Shown: positions 1-7,815 of the stretch, one piece after another
Layout: the number at the start of each line of letters is the position of its first letter
Position numbering within the stretch: position 1 is the stretch's first letter
Position numbers and translations under genes: made by a program
The notes under the pieces: model-generated
Told to the model about the DNA's origin: nothing
Databases searched by the model: none
What the model saw: the letters and a program-made list of their open reading frames with translations, nothing else
Assembly (NCBI GenBank): GCA_028695735.1
Contig: JAQVIJ010000002.1
Coordinates: 50,741 to 114,740, forward strand
Direction: 5' to 3'
Length of the DNA: 64,000 nucleotides
DNA from: Deltaproteobacteria bacterium
GTDB taxonomy: Bacteria > Desulfobacterota > Dissulfuribacteria > Dissulfuribacterales > DYLC01

Positions 1-138
1 ATTGACCTGCTGTAATGGCCAAACCGGCGTTTCTGCCAATAAAAATCGCAGAATTGGTCTTTATCCTCTGTTAACCAAAGTTCAAAGGATATGTGGTGGT
101 TTGAAGCATCGTTTACGGTTGGGCGTGGGGTTCCGGAA

Positions 139-250
139 GGGCGAGGGCAGTCGGTGTTTGTGAAATAGGCGCCACGAGGGCGCCGGCCCCACATTACCGC
201 CAAGGAGGGCGGTTATGTGGGGCATGAAACAAATATCGGCTGCCCTCGCC
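139..250 (+). repeat. Structured palindromic repeat, type 1, copy a
   Basis: This is an element of about 112 bp with imperfect terminal inverted repeats: the left end begins GGGCGAGGGCAG and the right end finishes CTGCCCTCGCC. Two smaller hairpins lie inside, GGCGCC/GGCGCC at 169-183 and a longer one from 187 to 222 whose arms are CCCCACAT and ATGTGGGG plus CCGCC and GGCGG. All three non-Watson-Crick positions of the outer stem are G-U wobbles when the plus strand is read as RNA. Nearly the same sequence recurs at 10742-10859, and a divergent relative lies at 10308-10424 and 63893-64000. No ORF is associated. It could be a MITE-like element or a structured RNA. Confidence 0.75.
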
Positions 251-670
251 CAGAAAAGATTAAATCTGAACAGGCACAGCAATAAGGGCAGGCACAGAAG
301 CATAAGGGGCAGGCACAGGGGCCTGTCCCTACAACAGAAAAAGGGCAGACACATTCCTGAACAACTTTTTTAATTAACTCTCTTTGGGGCGGCAGCGGTG
401 AAGCATTTGTTCCATGCGGCGCATTTTGCCATGTAGGGCGGTTATGTGGGGCATGAAACAAATATCGGCTGCTCATCGCCCCAAAAAATAAAAAAACATA
501 TCAATAATATCTAAATGTGCTCTGCTGCTTGGTGACTATGTTCATCCTCACCCCAAAAAACAAAAAACCATGTCATAATATCCACAAATATCCTTCAATC
601 TTTCGATCCTTCAATCCTTCTGGCATTTTGGCTTCATTGGTTCTTAACATAGTAAATTCAATGGTGAAAT
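251..670. other. Non-coding stretch between and after the repeats
   Basis: Apart from the composite repeat at 386-486 I see no gene here. At 270-330 there are short direct repeats of AGGCACAG followed by GGCCTGTCCCTAC, a sequence style common around REP-type elements. The A-rich stretch at 485-670 contains two short similar segments (CCCCAAAAAA and CAATATC-type), but no open frame with a ribosome binding site. It lies downstream of the MscS gene, which is transcribed towards it. Confidence 0.5.
386..486. repeat. Composite repeat made of two facing element arms
   Basis: The left half (390-419) matches the end of the type 2 element in minus orientation (GGCAGCGGTGAAGCATTTG). The right half (436-484) matches the right arm of the type 1 element (GGGCGGTTATGTGGGGCATG). 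The two arms face each other, so the unit can form one long hairpin from TTTGGGGC to GCCCCAAA. It looks like a recombinant or internally deleted member of the family. The flank at 350-385 resembles the flanks of the copies at 9.9 and 10.3 kb. Confidence 0.6.
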
Positions 671-3016
671 TTAATTTTTTGAAATAATGTGTATATCCCT
701 TTGAGGAAATGGAATAGAGATGCCTGCCCTTCTGAACTCGTCGTCTATGCGGGTGCGCAGGTCCGTTTCCACATCAAAGCGCTCTGTGATGTTTTGAATA
801 TAGCAGACCAGAAGAAAGTCCAGGGAACTGTCTCCAAAGTTGCGAAAGAGCACCTTGGGCTTGGGGTGCTTTTCATCCTTCAATACCTTTGGGTGAGACA
901 TGGCCACCTCGAGGAGTATGGAGCGCACCAGCTCTAAGTCGCTTCCATAGGCCACTCCCACTGGTATTCTGAGCCTGCCGCTTCTATCGTCATGCGTCCA
1001 GTTGATGACCTCCTTGGAGATGAGATCGGAGTTGGGGACTATGATGTCGGCGTTGTCAAAGCTCTGAATCACGGTGGAGCGCACGGATATGCGCTTTACA
1101 AAGCCCTCTGTGCCTCCGATTACGATCCAATCCCCCTTTTTGATGGGCTGTTCAAAGAGGAGTATGAGCCCTGACACGAAGTTGTTTATGATGTTTTGAA
1201 GCCCGAAACCTATGCCCACAGACAGGGCGCCTGCTATAATCGCCAGATTGGAGAGGTTGATGCCGGCTATCAAGGCGCCGATCAAAACCGCTAACATAAA
1301 GCCCACATACCCTGAGATGGTGACCAGGGCATCCACTGCGCCTGGGTCCATGGTTGTGTCGTGTTTGTAGCGCTGCTTGATGGTGTATTTGAGCATGCGG
1401 GCGCATATCCAGAGTATGAGAAATATCAAAAAGCCCACAAAGGCCTTGAGGGGAGAAAAGGTCAGCTCACCGACCTGCACGCCCTTTACCAGATACCCCT
1501 GAATGTGTGTGGAAAAGGTGCCCTTTATGTCCCAGGCAGTAAGAATCAGCAGGCATGAGACGGCCCAGATAAAGAGCTGAAGGGAGATTTGAAGCCACAA
1601 AACGGCATAAAAGGGTTTTCCTGGCCTTATACCCAGGCGTTCCTTGAAAAACCGCCCTGTCTCGCCTGCATGGGATAGAGGGCGAAATGCCGATGTCAAC
1701 ATGCGAGTGAGCCAAAGGGCCAGGACAACGAAAAAGGCGGTGAGCAAAATGCCTGTGAGCAGGTATTCCGCCAGGTTGTGATAACCTATGAAATTGATGG
1801 CCAGCAGAAAGAGCAGGCTGACCTCGCATGCCCGAAGCAATTTAAGGGCGGATTTGTTCAGTTTTATGGCGTTTGATACCCAGAACAGGCCAATAATGGT
1901 CAGGAAAAAGCCCAAGATTCGGGCTGTCTCTTTTACAGGCCCTGGGGACTCCTGAAAGATGGATGCCTGGGAGATCAGCAAAAAAGGAAGCACGCAGGCA
2001 AGCACTATGGCCCAGCGCCGCAGGAGGTGTGTCTTCTGTCTGGAGTCCAGGGGCAAGATATCCAGCTCCAGAAGCAGGGCCAGTGTGGCGAGCTGAAAGA
2101 CATAGAAAAGCAGGGCATAGGCAAAGAGACTGACCAGGGTATCAGGCAAAAAGGAGTGTCTCACAAACCCCAGGGCGATGGCAAGAAGGCCCAGAGAGAC
2201 CACGCCTGGCGCATAGCGGCCATAGGAGGCATTCATATATTTCAGAAAGACCCCGAGCATGTTCTGTTGCTGGCTGAAGGCCCCCACAGTCCTTTTGATG
2301 TATATGCCGAGCCAAAGCCCCATGGCCCACATGAAGAAAAGCCCCAGTAACTCCCATAAATTCAGGTCTGACAGGCCGTTTTTCTGTAAAAGCAGTTCAT
2401 GAAAATATGCCTTGAGAGCGGACAAAAAGTTAAGCACGGCGTCTTTTGTGGAGGGGGTATCGGTTGAACCCGCCAAAAACAGGCTGAAAAGGCCCTTTTC
2501 CCGGTAAAAGAGCTGTTGAGAGGCCAGGTGTGCCCGCTTTTTGGAGAGGTCTGACAGGCCGTCTTGAATGGCCAGGGCCAAGAGCTTGGACTCAGCCATC
2601 TGGTTTTCCAGTTGCCCCTTTTGTTTCAGGAGGTTTTTGCGCTGTTTTGCTATCTCAGGTGTGTCCGTGTCGCTGGCAGTCCCTATGGCCTCTAAAGAGG
2701 CATTGAGCTTGTTCAACTCGGCCTCAATGGCCTCCATGCAGCCCTTATTCTGTTTTTCAAAGGCATTGAGGCGTTCTATGATGGCATCCAAGGTGGCCTC
2801 TGTGCTGTTTTCCGGTGAGGGGGTCTGCACCAACCTCTGAACCATGGCCTGAGTCGGCAGGTCGCTGCAGACCTTTTCCTGACAGACTCCCGCAGATGCC
2901 GTGAGCAGAAGAAAAAAGGCAGTTACATAAAGGCCGATACCTGTATGTTTTGGTGCGATTGGCCTCAAATGAGTAAATAGGTACTGCCTTATGAGTTTTG
3001 TGCCCAAAACGGCCAT
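671..3016 (-). CDS. MscS-family mechanosensitive channel (large, MscK/MscM-like)
   Basis: A 781-residue small-conductance mechanosensitive channel. The C-terminal third carries the MscS core: the Gly/Ala-rich pore helix (NLAIIAGALSVGIGFGLQN) followed by NFVSGLILLFEQPIKKGD, then the beta domain with IVPNSDLISKEVINWT and the alpha/beta tail. The N-terminus has a hydrophobic segment at about 28-46 that is probably a signal peptide, then a charged coiled coil (about 55-190) that should be periplasmic, then several membrane helices. This is the layout of the large MscK/MscM-type channels, which release solutes on hypo-osmotic shock. The start is supported by AGGAGG six bases upstream of the ATG. 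The ribosome binding site overlaps the start region of the divergent DHH gene, so the two 5' ends are packed together. Confidence 0.93.
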   Translation of the reverse strand: MAVLGTKLIRQYLFTHLRPIAPKHTGIGLYVTAFFLLLTASAGVCQEKVCSDLPTQAMVQRLVQTPSPENSTEATLDAIIERLNAFEKQNKGCMEAIEAELNKLNASLEAIGTASDTDTPEIAKQRKNLLKQKGQLENQMAESKLLALAIQDGLSDLSKKRAHLASQQLFYREKGLFSLFLAGSTDTPSTKDAVLNFLSALKAYFHELLLQKNGLSDLNLWELLGLFFMWAMGLWLGIYIKRTVGAFSQQQNMLGVFLKYMNASYGRYAPGVVSLGLLAIALGFVRHSFLPDTLVSLFAYALLFYVFQLATLALLLELDILPLDSRQKTHLLRRWAIVLACVLPFLLISQASIFQESPGPVKETARILGFFLTIIGLFWVSNAIKLNKSALKLLRACEVSLLFLLAINFIGYHNLAEYLLTGILLTAFFVVLALWLTRMLTSAFRPLSHAGETGRFFKERLGIRPGKPFYAVLWLQISLQLFIWAVSCLLILTAWDIKGTFSTHIQGYLVKGVQVGELTFSPLKAFVGFLIFLILWICARMLKYTIKQRYKHDTTMDPGAVDALVTISGYVGFMLAVLIGALIAGINLSNLAIIAGALSVGIGFGLQNIINNFVSGLILLFEQPIKKGDWIVIGGTEGFVKRISVRSTVIQSFDNADIIVPNSDLISKEVINWTHDDRSGRLRIPVGVAYGSDLELVRSILLEVAMSHPKVLKDEKHPKPKVLFRNFGDSSLDFLLVCYIQNITERFDVETDLRTRIDDEFRRAGISIPFPQRDIHIISKN

Positions 3017-3046
3017 TTCATGCCTCCTAAAGGAATGAATCTTTTT

Positions 3047-4222
3047 ATGATGGATTCTTTGGAAAATAAACCATTACTGTCTTACATTAAAGGGACTGTT
3101 ACGGCCGGTCTCGAAAAAAATCCTGTAACTTTTCAGGAAAGCTGTTATATTTTATTGAATATGGCTATACAGGAACCTGTTCAACCCTCACTCAAAAAAG
3201 AAAAAGACGCCTTGAAAAACGAACTGGCTGTCAGGTCGATGAAGCGCCTTTCCTGTCGGGAGAAGGTAAAAAACCTGTTGCAGCTGTTCAAAAAGGACGA
3301 CAGGGTGCTTGTTGTCATTGTCTCAGACCCTGACTCCATGGCCTCCGCCTTTGCCTTGCAGCGTCTTTTGCGCAGGCGTGTGGAGGCATTGGCCATCGCA
3401 CACCCCAATGAGATGAAGCGGGTCAACAATATCGCCATGAAGGAGCTGCTGAAGATTCCCCTGGAGCGGTTGAGGAATATCAAAAAAGAACACTTCACCA
3501 AGTTTGTCCTGCTGGACTCACAACCCCATCATCTGCCTGAACTGTCCCAGTTTTCCTATGATGTCGTCATAGACCATCATCCTGTGACAGAGGGCTGGAG
3601 CGCCTCTTTCGTGGATATCCGGCCTGAATACGGTGCCACTGCCACCATGCTTGCCGAGTATCTCAAGGCCGCCAAGATTGAACCCTCGGTGCATCTGGCC
3701 ACCGCCCTTTTCTATGCCATCAAGACCGACACCCTCAATTTCACCAAAAAGGCCATTGCTGCGGATGTCCTGTGTTTTCAGAACCTGTTTAAGCGCATCA
3801 ATCAGCAGTTGTTGAACAAGATAGAATCTTCCACTATTCGTAAAAGTGAGCTGAAATATTTCAAGGCAGCCTTCGCCAATCTTGTAGTGCATGAAAATCG
3901 TATATATTGCCACATAGAAAGGCTGCCCAATCCAGATCTGCTGGTGGTGATAGCTGATTTCCTGACCTGTGTACACGAGGTGGGGTGGGTGATAGTTTCA
4001 GGCAGGTGTGCCGATAAACTGGTGGTTATTCTCAGGTGCGACGGCTACAAGAAGGATGCAGGTAAACTCGCCCAAAAACTCTTTCAGCATATCGGCTCTG
4101 CAGGAGGCCATAAACAGCGCGCCAGGGCCGAGATTCCATGGGAGAACCTGCCTGAAAAATTGAGCAACCGGTTTACCACATCCACGCTGCGCAGGCTTGT
4201 GACCGAACATCTGGACAAATAA
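3047..4222 (+). CDS. DHH-family phosphoesterase (NrnA/RecJ-like fold)
   Basis: A DHH/DHHA1 phosphoesterase of about 390 residues. Visible motifs are DPDSMASA (motif I), LLDSQP (motif II), the signature VIDHHP, GATATMLAEYL, and a C-terminal DHHA1 segment with GSAGGHKQRA. Relatives degrade nanoRNA, pAp or cyclic dinucleotides. Motif I lacks the usual histidine before DPD, as in other divergent DHH proteins, so the substrate cannot be named. The start is uncertain: in-frame ATGs occur at 3020, 3035, 3047 and 3050 near a weak AGGA, and at 3162 without a clear ribosome site. The conserved part only begins after residue 50, so 3162 is possible. glgC follows after 15 bp, probably in one transcript. 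Confidence 0.85.
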   Translation: MMDSLENKPLLSYIKGTVTAGLEKNPVTFQESCYILLNMAIQEPVQPSLKKEKDALKNELAVRSMKRLSCREKVKNLLQLFKKDDRVLVVIVSDPDSMASAFALQRLLRRRVEALAIAHPNEMKRVNNIAMKELLKIPLERLRNIKKEHFTKFVLLDSQPHHLPELSQFSYDVVIDHHPVTEGWSASFVDIRPEYGATATMLAEYLKAAKIEPSVHLATALFYAIKTDTLNFTKKAIAADVLCFQNLFKRINQQLLNKIESSTIRKSELKYFKAAFANLVVHENRIYCHIERLPNPDLLVVIADFLTCVHEVGWVIVSGRCADKLVVILRCDGYKKDAGKLAQKLFQHIGSAGGHKQRARAEIPWENLPEKLSNRFTTSTLRRLVTEHLDK

Positions 4223-4237
4223 AAAGGAGACCTGATT

Positions 4238-5437
4238 ATGCCAAATACCATCGCCATGATCCTGGCCGGGGGAAGGGTCGGTGAACTGGATGTCCTGACA
4301 CATGAACGGCCCAAGTCCACTGTCCCATTCGGCGGGCTTTACCGCATCATAGATTTCCCTTTGAGCAATCTCATGAATTCAGGCATAGAGCGTGTGGGTA
4401 TTTTGAGTCAGTATCGCTCTTCGTCTCTCATAAAACACATAGGCATGGGGGCCTCATGGGATATGGTGGGAAGGCATAGAGGAGTGAGCCTGTTGCCGCC
4501 TTTTCACGGATTGAATGCCTCGGACTGGTATAAAGGGACTGCGGATGCCGTTTATCAGAACCTGGATTTTATTCGCTCACACGCCCCTGATCTGGTGGTG
4601 CTGCTTTCAGGGGATCATGTCTATTCCATGGATTATCGAAAGGTTATAGCCTTTCATCAGGAGATGCAGGCCGATGCCACAGCGGTCTTTACGTCCATGC
4701 CAGGTGATACATCGAGATTCGGACAGGCCGTAATAGCCGACGATGGGCCGAGTGGCGGCAGAATACTTGAATATGTGGAAAAACCCGCCACCCCCATATC
4801 CAGTTGGGTCTCCCTGACCATATTTGTCTTTAGGACGTCTGTCCTGGAGGAGTTACTTCAGGCCAATGTGACGGCGTCATCTCATGAATTCGGCAGGGAC
4901 ATTCTGCCGGATCTGGTGAAAAATTATCGTTTTTTTGGCTATAAATTCCATGGATACTGGGCATACAGCCGCACCCTCGAAGAATATTGGAATGCCAATA
5001 TGGCCCTTTTGGGCAGACATCCTGTCATAGACCTGCATGAGTGGCGTGTGCGCACAAATTTGGATCACGAAGCCATAAGGGACAGGCCACCGGCGATAAT
5101 AGGTCCTTCAGCCTTCTTGCGCAATGTCAGATGCTATAATGGAGTGCAAGTGGAGGGCAGGGTCGAAAATTCCATTCTGTTCCCCGGCGTATGCGTGGAA
5201 AAAGGGGCGGAAGTCAGGAATTCCATTTTGTTTTTCGATAGTTATGTGAAGGCTGGCGCCCGCTTGAATCGTGCTATAACGGATATCGGAGTTCAAATAG
5301 GCAGAAACTGTGCTGTGGGCGGGATGGAGCAAACGGAAAGGAGTGAGCTTGCGGTCATAGGAACGAAGGCCGTGCTTGCAGACGGCATGTGCATACCGGC
5401 AGGCGGACGTGTCTTGCCGCATGCAACGGTTGTCTGA
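4238..5437 (+). CDS. glgC: Glucose-1-phosphate adenylyltransferase (ADP-glucose pyrophosphorylase)
   Basis: A 399-residue enzyme making ADP-glucose from glucose-1-phosphate and ATP for glycogen synthesis. The N-terminal nucleotidyltransferase domain begins MILAGGR and continues with RPKSTVPFGGLYRIIDFPLS, SQYRSSSL, WYKGTADAVYQN and LLSGDHVYSMDY. The C-terminal hundred residues are a left-handed beta-helix with hexapeptide-like repeats (NSILFPGVCVEKGAEVRNSIL). The nucleotide loop reads GGRVGELDVLT instead of the classic GGRGTRLxPLT, a variant found in some GlgC lineages. AAGGAG lies before the ATG. It is 15 bp downstream of the DHH gene and converges with the formyltransferase gene. Confidence 0.93.
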   Translation: MPNTIAMILAGGRVGELDVLTHERPKSTVPFGGLYRIIDFPLSNLMNSGIERVGILSQYRSSSLIKHIGMGASWDMVGRHRGVSLLPPFHGLNASDWYKGTADAVYQNLDFIRSHAPDLVVLLSGDHVYSMDYRKVIAFHQEMQADATAVFTSMPGDTSRFGQAVIADDGPSGGRILEYVEKPATPISSWVSLTIFVFRTSVLEELLQANVTASSHEFGRDILPDLVKNYRFFGYKFHGYWAYSRTLEEYWNANMALLGRHPVIDLHEWRVRTNLDHEAIRDRPPAIIGPSAFLRNVRCYNGVQVEGRVENSILFPGVCVEKGAEVRNSILFFDSYVKAGARLNRAITDIGVQIGRNCAVGGMEQTERSELAVIGTKAVLADGMCIPAGGRVLPHATVV

Positions 5438-5468
5438 TGTCTGCCGGAATAAGTCTTGTGGAAATTGG

Positions 5469-6281
5469 TTATTTTTCAGGGAATCCTATCTCTTTTGAGA
5501 GATTCATGGCCGATACAGCAGCGCCTTTGTGAATGTCCTGAATGGGGAATTTGCCCTCACACACGGCTTTTATGGTGTGAATGATGAGGGGAATCTCCCT
5601 TTTTACTGTTTCTTTTCTTATTTCTGCGAAAAGCGGGAGTTTTTCTCCGAATCTTTCTTGTAAGGCGGTTTTGCCCAGTTGCTTGAGCTGTTGTTCGAAG
5701 TGCTCCCAAAGCCCGTTCCACGCAGCGCCTGTAATGGGAAATGAACAGTAGGTGATAGCTGGCCCCTTGTCCAGTTCCGGTGTTACCAGGTGCATCATGG
5801 CGCCTGCGGTTTTGTGGTGCCCGAAGATGGTTTGCCATACCACCTCCTGCCATGTACCCACAGGGCCGCCTGGTTCAGCTGGGTGCAGATTGATGGTGGG
5901 TATGCTCAGACATACCTCCGGGCTGACTACCCACATATAGCCTGCCAGCACCACAAAATCAGGTTGCAACCCCGTCAAGAGCCGCAATACCTCTTTGTGA
6001 TACAGGATTCGCCAGTGGTCTTTGTCCTGTTTGCGAAGCTCCGGCATGAATTGCATGGCCGGTAAAGAGACGGCCGGAATTCCGGCATCCTGGGCTAGCC
6101 GCAGGATTGCGTCGCTGTGCGGCCCTTCACCGGCGTTTTTTGAGCAGAAGACATGATTGAAACGGCCTGGTATCAGCCCTTGGTCCACGGCCCTTTTGAC
6201 TTCGATAAAGAGGTCAACGGCGGCCTGGTCTCTGCCTGTAGTCCACCACCCAAAACCGTGCTCACATGCGGAGTGTGCCAT
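5469..6281 (-). CDS. PurN-like formyltransferase-family protein
   Basis: About 270 residues with the fold and motifs of N10-formyltetrahydrofolate-dependent formyltransferases (PurN/Fmt superfamily). PDFVVLAGYMWVVSPE and INLHPAEPGGPVG carry the Asn and His of the catalytic triad, and HLVTPELDKGPAI carries the Asp. It differs from housekeeping GAR transformylase by its N-terminus (SACEHGFGWWTTGRD) and an added C-terminal helical tail, so its acceptor is unknown. The ATG at 6281 is preferred over a TTG just upstream, because AAGGAG is seven bases before it. That ribosome site overlaps the stop of the SLOG gene (TAAGGAG), so the pair is translationally linked. Confidence 0.8.
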   Translation of the reverse strand: MAHSACEHGFGWWTTGRDQAAVDLFIEVKRAVDQGLIPGRFNHVFCSKNAGEGPHSDAILRLAQDAGIPAVSLPAMQFMPELRKQDKDHWRILYHKEVLRLLTGLQPDFVVLAGYMWVVSPEVCLSIPTINLHPAEPGGPVGTWQEVVWQTIFGHHKTAGAMMHLVTPELDKGPAITYCSFPITGAAWNGLWEHFEQQLKQLGKTALQERFGEKLPLFAEIRKETVKREIPLIIHTIKAVCEGKFPIQDIHKGAAVSAMNLSKEIGFPEK

Positions 6282-6292
6282 CAATCGTCTCC

Positions 6293-6676
6293 TTACAGCC
6301 TGCGGGGGTTCATGTACAGCTTCAGAAACCCGTCAGGCCTCACCTCTGCCAGGAGTTTTTTCGCCCTCTTGGAGATATCGATCATGTGTTTCGTGCCCTC
6401 CGATTGGCCGTCCCAGAAGCAGATTACAAAGTCAGCCGCCTTCAAAATCACCTCGTTGCGCATCATTGTAGCCTTCAGGCCGTGTTTATTCCATTCGGAT
6501 GGAATGATCTTGCATTCCATGCCCCGCTGCCTGGCATATTCCTCACCCATGCGGTCAGCGCCTGGTGCATTGCCTGACAGGATGATATCGCCTTCCACAA
6601 GTATCTGATCCAGAACCTCTGCAACCAATTCTATGGAGTCCACATTCCTTGAACCACCTACAGCGACCTTTGCCAT
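6293..6676 (-). CDS. SLOG-type Rossmann protein (DUF2493/YspA-like)
   Basis: A 127-residue protein starting MAKVAVGGSRNV, with SGNAPGADRMGEEYARQRGM in the middle and CFWDGQSEGTKHMID near the C-terminus. This is the pattern of the YspA/DUF2493 branch of the SLOG superfamily, predicted to bind nucleotides or nucleotide-derived ligands. The ATG at 6676 has AAGGAGG five bases upstream; a longer frame to 6703 has no ribosome site. It is followed without a gap by the formyltransferase, suggesting a joint role in handling a small nucleotide or ribosyl ligand. That is inference from context. Confidence 0.8.
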   Translation of the reverse strand: MAKVAVGGSRNVDSIELVAEVLDQILVEGDIILSGNAPGADRMGEEYARQRGMECKIIPSEWNKHGLKATMMRNEVILKAADFVICFWDGQSEGTKHMIDISKRAKKLLAEVRPDGFLKLYMNPRRL

Positions 6677-6770
6677 GAAGACCTCCTTTGAGGTGGGTTT
6701 CAAACCCGTATTTTTTTGCTATATTACCACAAGTTTTGTGGCAAAGATAGATAACGCTGGAGCGGTATAT

Positions 6771-7046
6771 ATGACACTGGATGATTTGAGAGTTGGAGAA
6801 AGGGGCCGGATAAACAGGCTGAATGCCACAGGCCCCTTCAAAAAACGCCTTCTGGAGATGGGTTTTGTGCAGGGTGTTGAGGTCAAGGTGATAAAATATG
6901 CCCCGCTTTTGGACCCAGTTGAATACTGCATCAAGGGTTATCATGTAAGCCTCAGGCATGAGGAGGCGCAACTGATAGAAGTGGAGCCGTTGAGCGGCGC
7001 GTGTTTCTGTGACGCCGGTTTCAAAAGGCATAGGCGAGAGCGATAG
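6771..7046 (+). CDS. feoA: FeoA-family protein (orphan)
   Basis: A 91-residue FeoA/SH3-like domain: MTLDDLRVGERGRINRL, GPFKKRLLEMGFVQGVEV and a C-terminal YHVSLRHEEAQLIEVE. FeoA is normally a small cytosolic partner of the ferrous iron transporter FeoB. No feoB follows; the next gene is a tRNA on the other strand. The start at 6771 agrees with the FeoA domain boundary and with GGAG eight bases upstream. A frame opening at 6633 would overlap the SLOG gene and lacks a ribosome site. The C-terminal CFCDAGF followed by basic residues is unusual. It may be a stand-alone regulator or a relic. Confidence 0.85.
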   Translation: MTLDDLRVGERGRINRLNATGPFKKRLLEMGFVQGVEVKVIKYAPLLDPVEYCIKGYHVSLRHEEAQLIEVEPLSGACFCDAGFKRHRRER

Positions 7047-7140
7047 TGATGATAATGGCAATAATAATCAGCACGGTTACCACAACTATCGTCGTTTTTT
7101 GAATCAGGTTGACGCCTTGGGTGTAGTCAAATGTAGTCAA
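7021..7140 (-). CDS. Possible small single-pass membrane protein
   Basis: A 39-codon frame from TTG at 7140 to TGA at 7021, overlapping the 3' end of feoA on the opposite strand. The product would have a short polar N-terminus (TTFDYTQGVNLIQK) and then one strongly hydrophobic helix made of Val, Ile, Thr and Leu. AAAGGG lies very close upstream of the TTG. The frame stays open upstream without an ATG, so a start nearer the tRNA is also possible. The clear membrane helix argues for a real product; the overlap and weak start argue against it. No family is recognised. Confidence 0.25.
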   Translation of the reverse strand: MTTFDYTQGVNLIQKTTIVVVTVLIIIAIIITIALAYAF

Positions 7141-7209
7141 AACCCTTTGTTTATTATTGTCAAAGGTTAAATAACTACCTTCATAACATTTTGATTTATT
7201 TACATGAAT

Positions 7210-7285
7210 TGGAGCCGGCAGTCGGATTCGAACCGATGACCTGCTGATTACGAATCAGCTGCTCTACCAGCTGAGCTATGCCGGC
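7210..7285 (-). tRNA. tRNA-Thr (anticodon CGU)
   Basis: The minus strand folds as a complete cloverleaf. The acceptor stem is GCCGGCA/TGCCGGC, the D arm lies in GCTCAGCTGGTAGAGC, the anticodon stem is GCTGA/TCAGC with loop TTCGTAA, and the T arm contains GGTTCGAATCC. The anticodon CGT reads ACG threonine codons. The 3' CCA is encoded (7210-7212). The gene stands alone between feoA and the lipoprotein gene. Confidence 0.96.
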
Positions 7286-7425
7286 CCCGAACGATTGGCA
7301 TTTTTACTCGATTTTAAAGGGCTTTTCAAGGCCTGAAATCCTTAACGAGGCCTTCTTGGTTGACTCACCTTGCTGGAATTGGCTGCGACTTTCTGCTGCC
7401 CTGGTGTTTCAATGCCCTCCTGTAT

Positions 7426-7815
7426 CTAATCCCCTAAATATTGCAGATAGCTCTTGTGGTCTTCCGTGATGACCCTGGCCTGAATAGTCATCTCCTTGCC
7501 CTGTTTTGCCTGCCTCGGCCTTTTGCCTGTGACATAGATGCAGCGGTCCTGGCCTGTCAGCGTCCAGTCACTGCGGGTTTTCATGACCGTATTGTCGTTG
7601 CAACCACTCCAGCCCTCAAACCTGCCAGACACTCGAACCACCGTGCCATTGGGCAGGCCATAGACCCCTTCCACACTCACTGCTTGAGGCCTTTTTGAGT
7701 CTGCAAGCCCGGTTCCAAAGGAGCAGGAGGCAAAGGCAAGGCATATACAGCCGGCTATAATGCCCCTTGCCTTGGCGGCAAAGGGCATCGTCTTGTGAAG
7801 GTGCAAAGTGGTCAT
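7426..7815 (-). CDS. Small lipoprotein with OB-fold-like domain
   Basis: A 129-residue protein with a hydrophobic N-terminal segment ending in a lipobox-like FASC (Cys about 31), so probably a periplasmic lipoprotein. The mature part (VYGLPNGTVVRVSGRFEGW, SDWTLTGQDRCIYVTGK, then VITEDHKSYLQYLGD) resembles the small exported OB-fold proteins that bind ligands or cofactors. The ligand is unknown. Its ATG shares one base with the stop of the upstream C11 protease gene (TAATG), so the two are translationally coupled and probably act together outside the cytoplasm. Confidence 0.65.
   Translation of the reverse strand: MTTLHLHKTMPFAAKARGIIAGCICLAFASCSFGTGLADSKRPQAVSVEGVYGLPNGTVVRVSGRFEGWSGCNDNTVMKTRSDWTLTGQDRCIYVTGKRPRQAKQGKEMTIQARVITEDHKSYLQYLGD

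Noticed and set aside
6633..6770. Longer FeoA N-terminus
   Set aside because: It would overlap the SLOG gene, lacks a ribosome site, and the FeoA domain begins at 6771.
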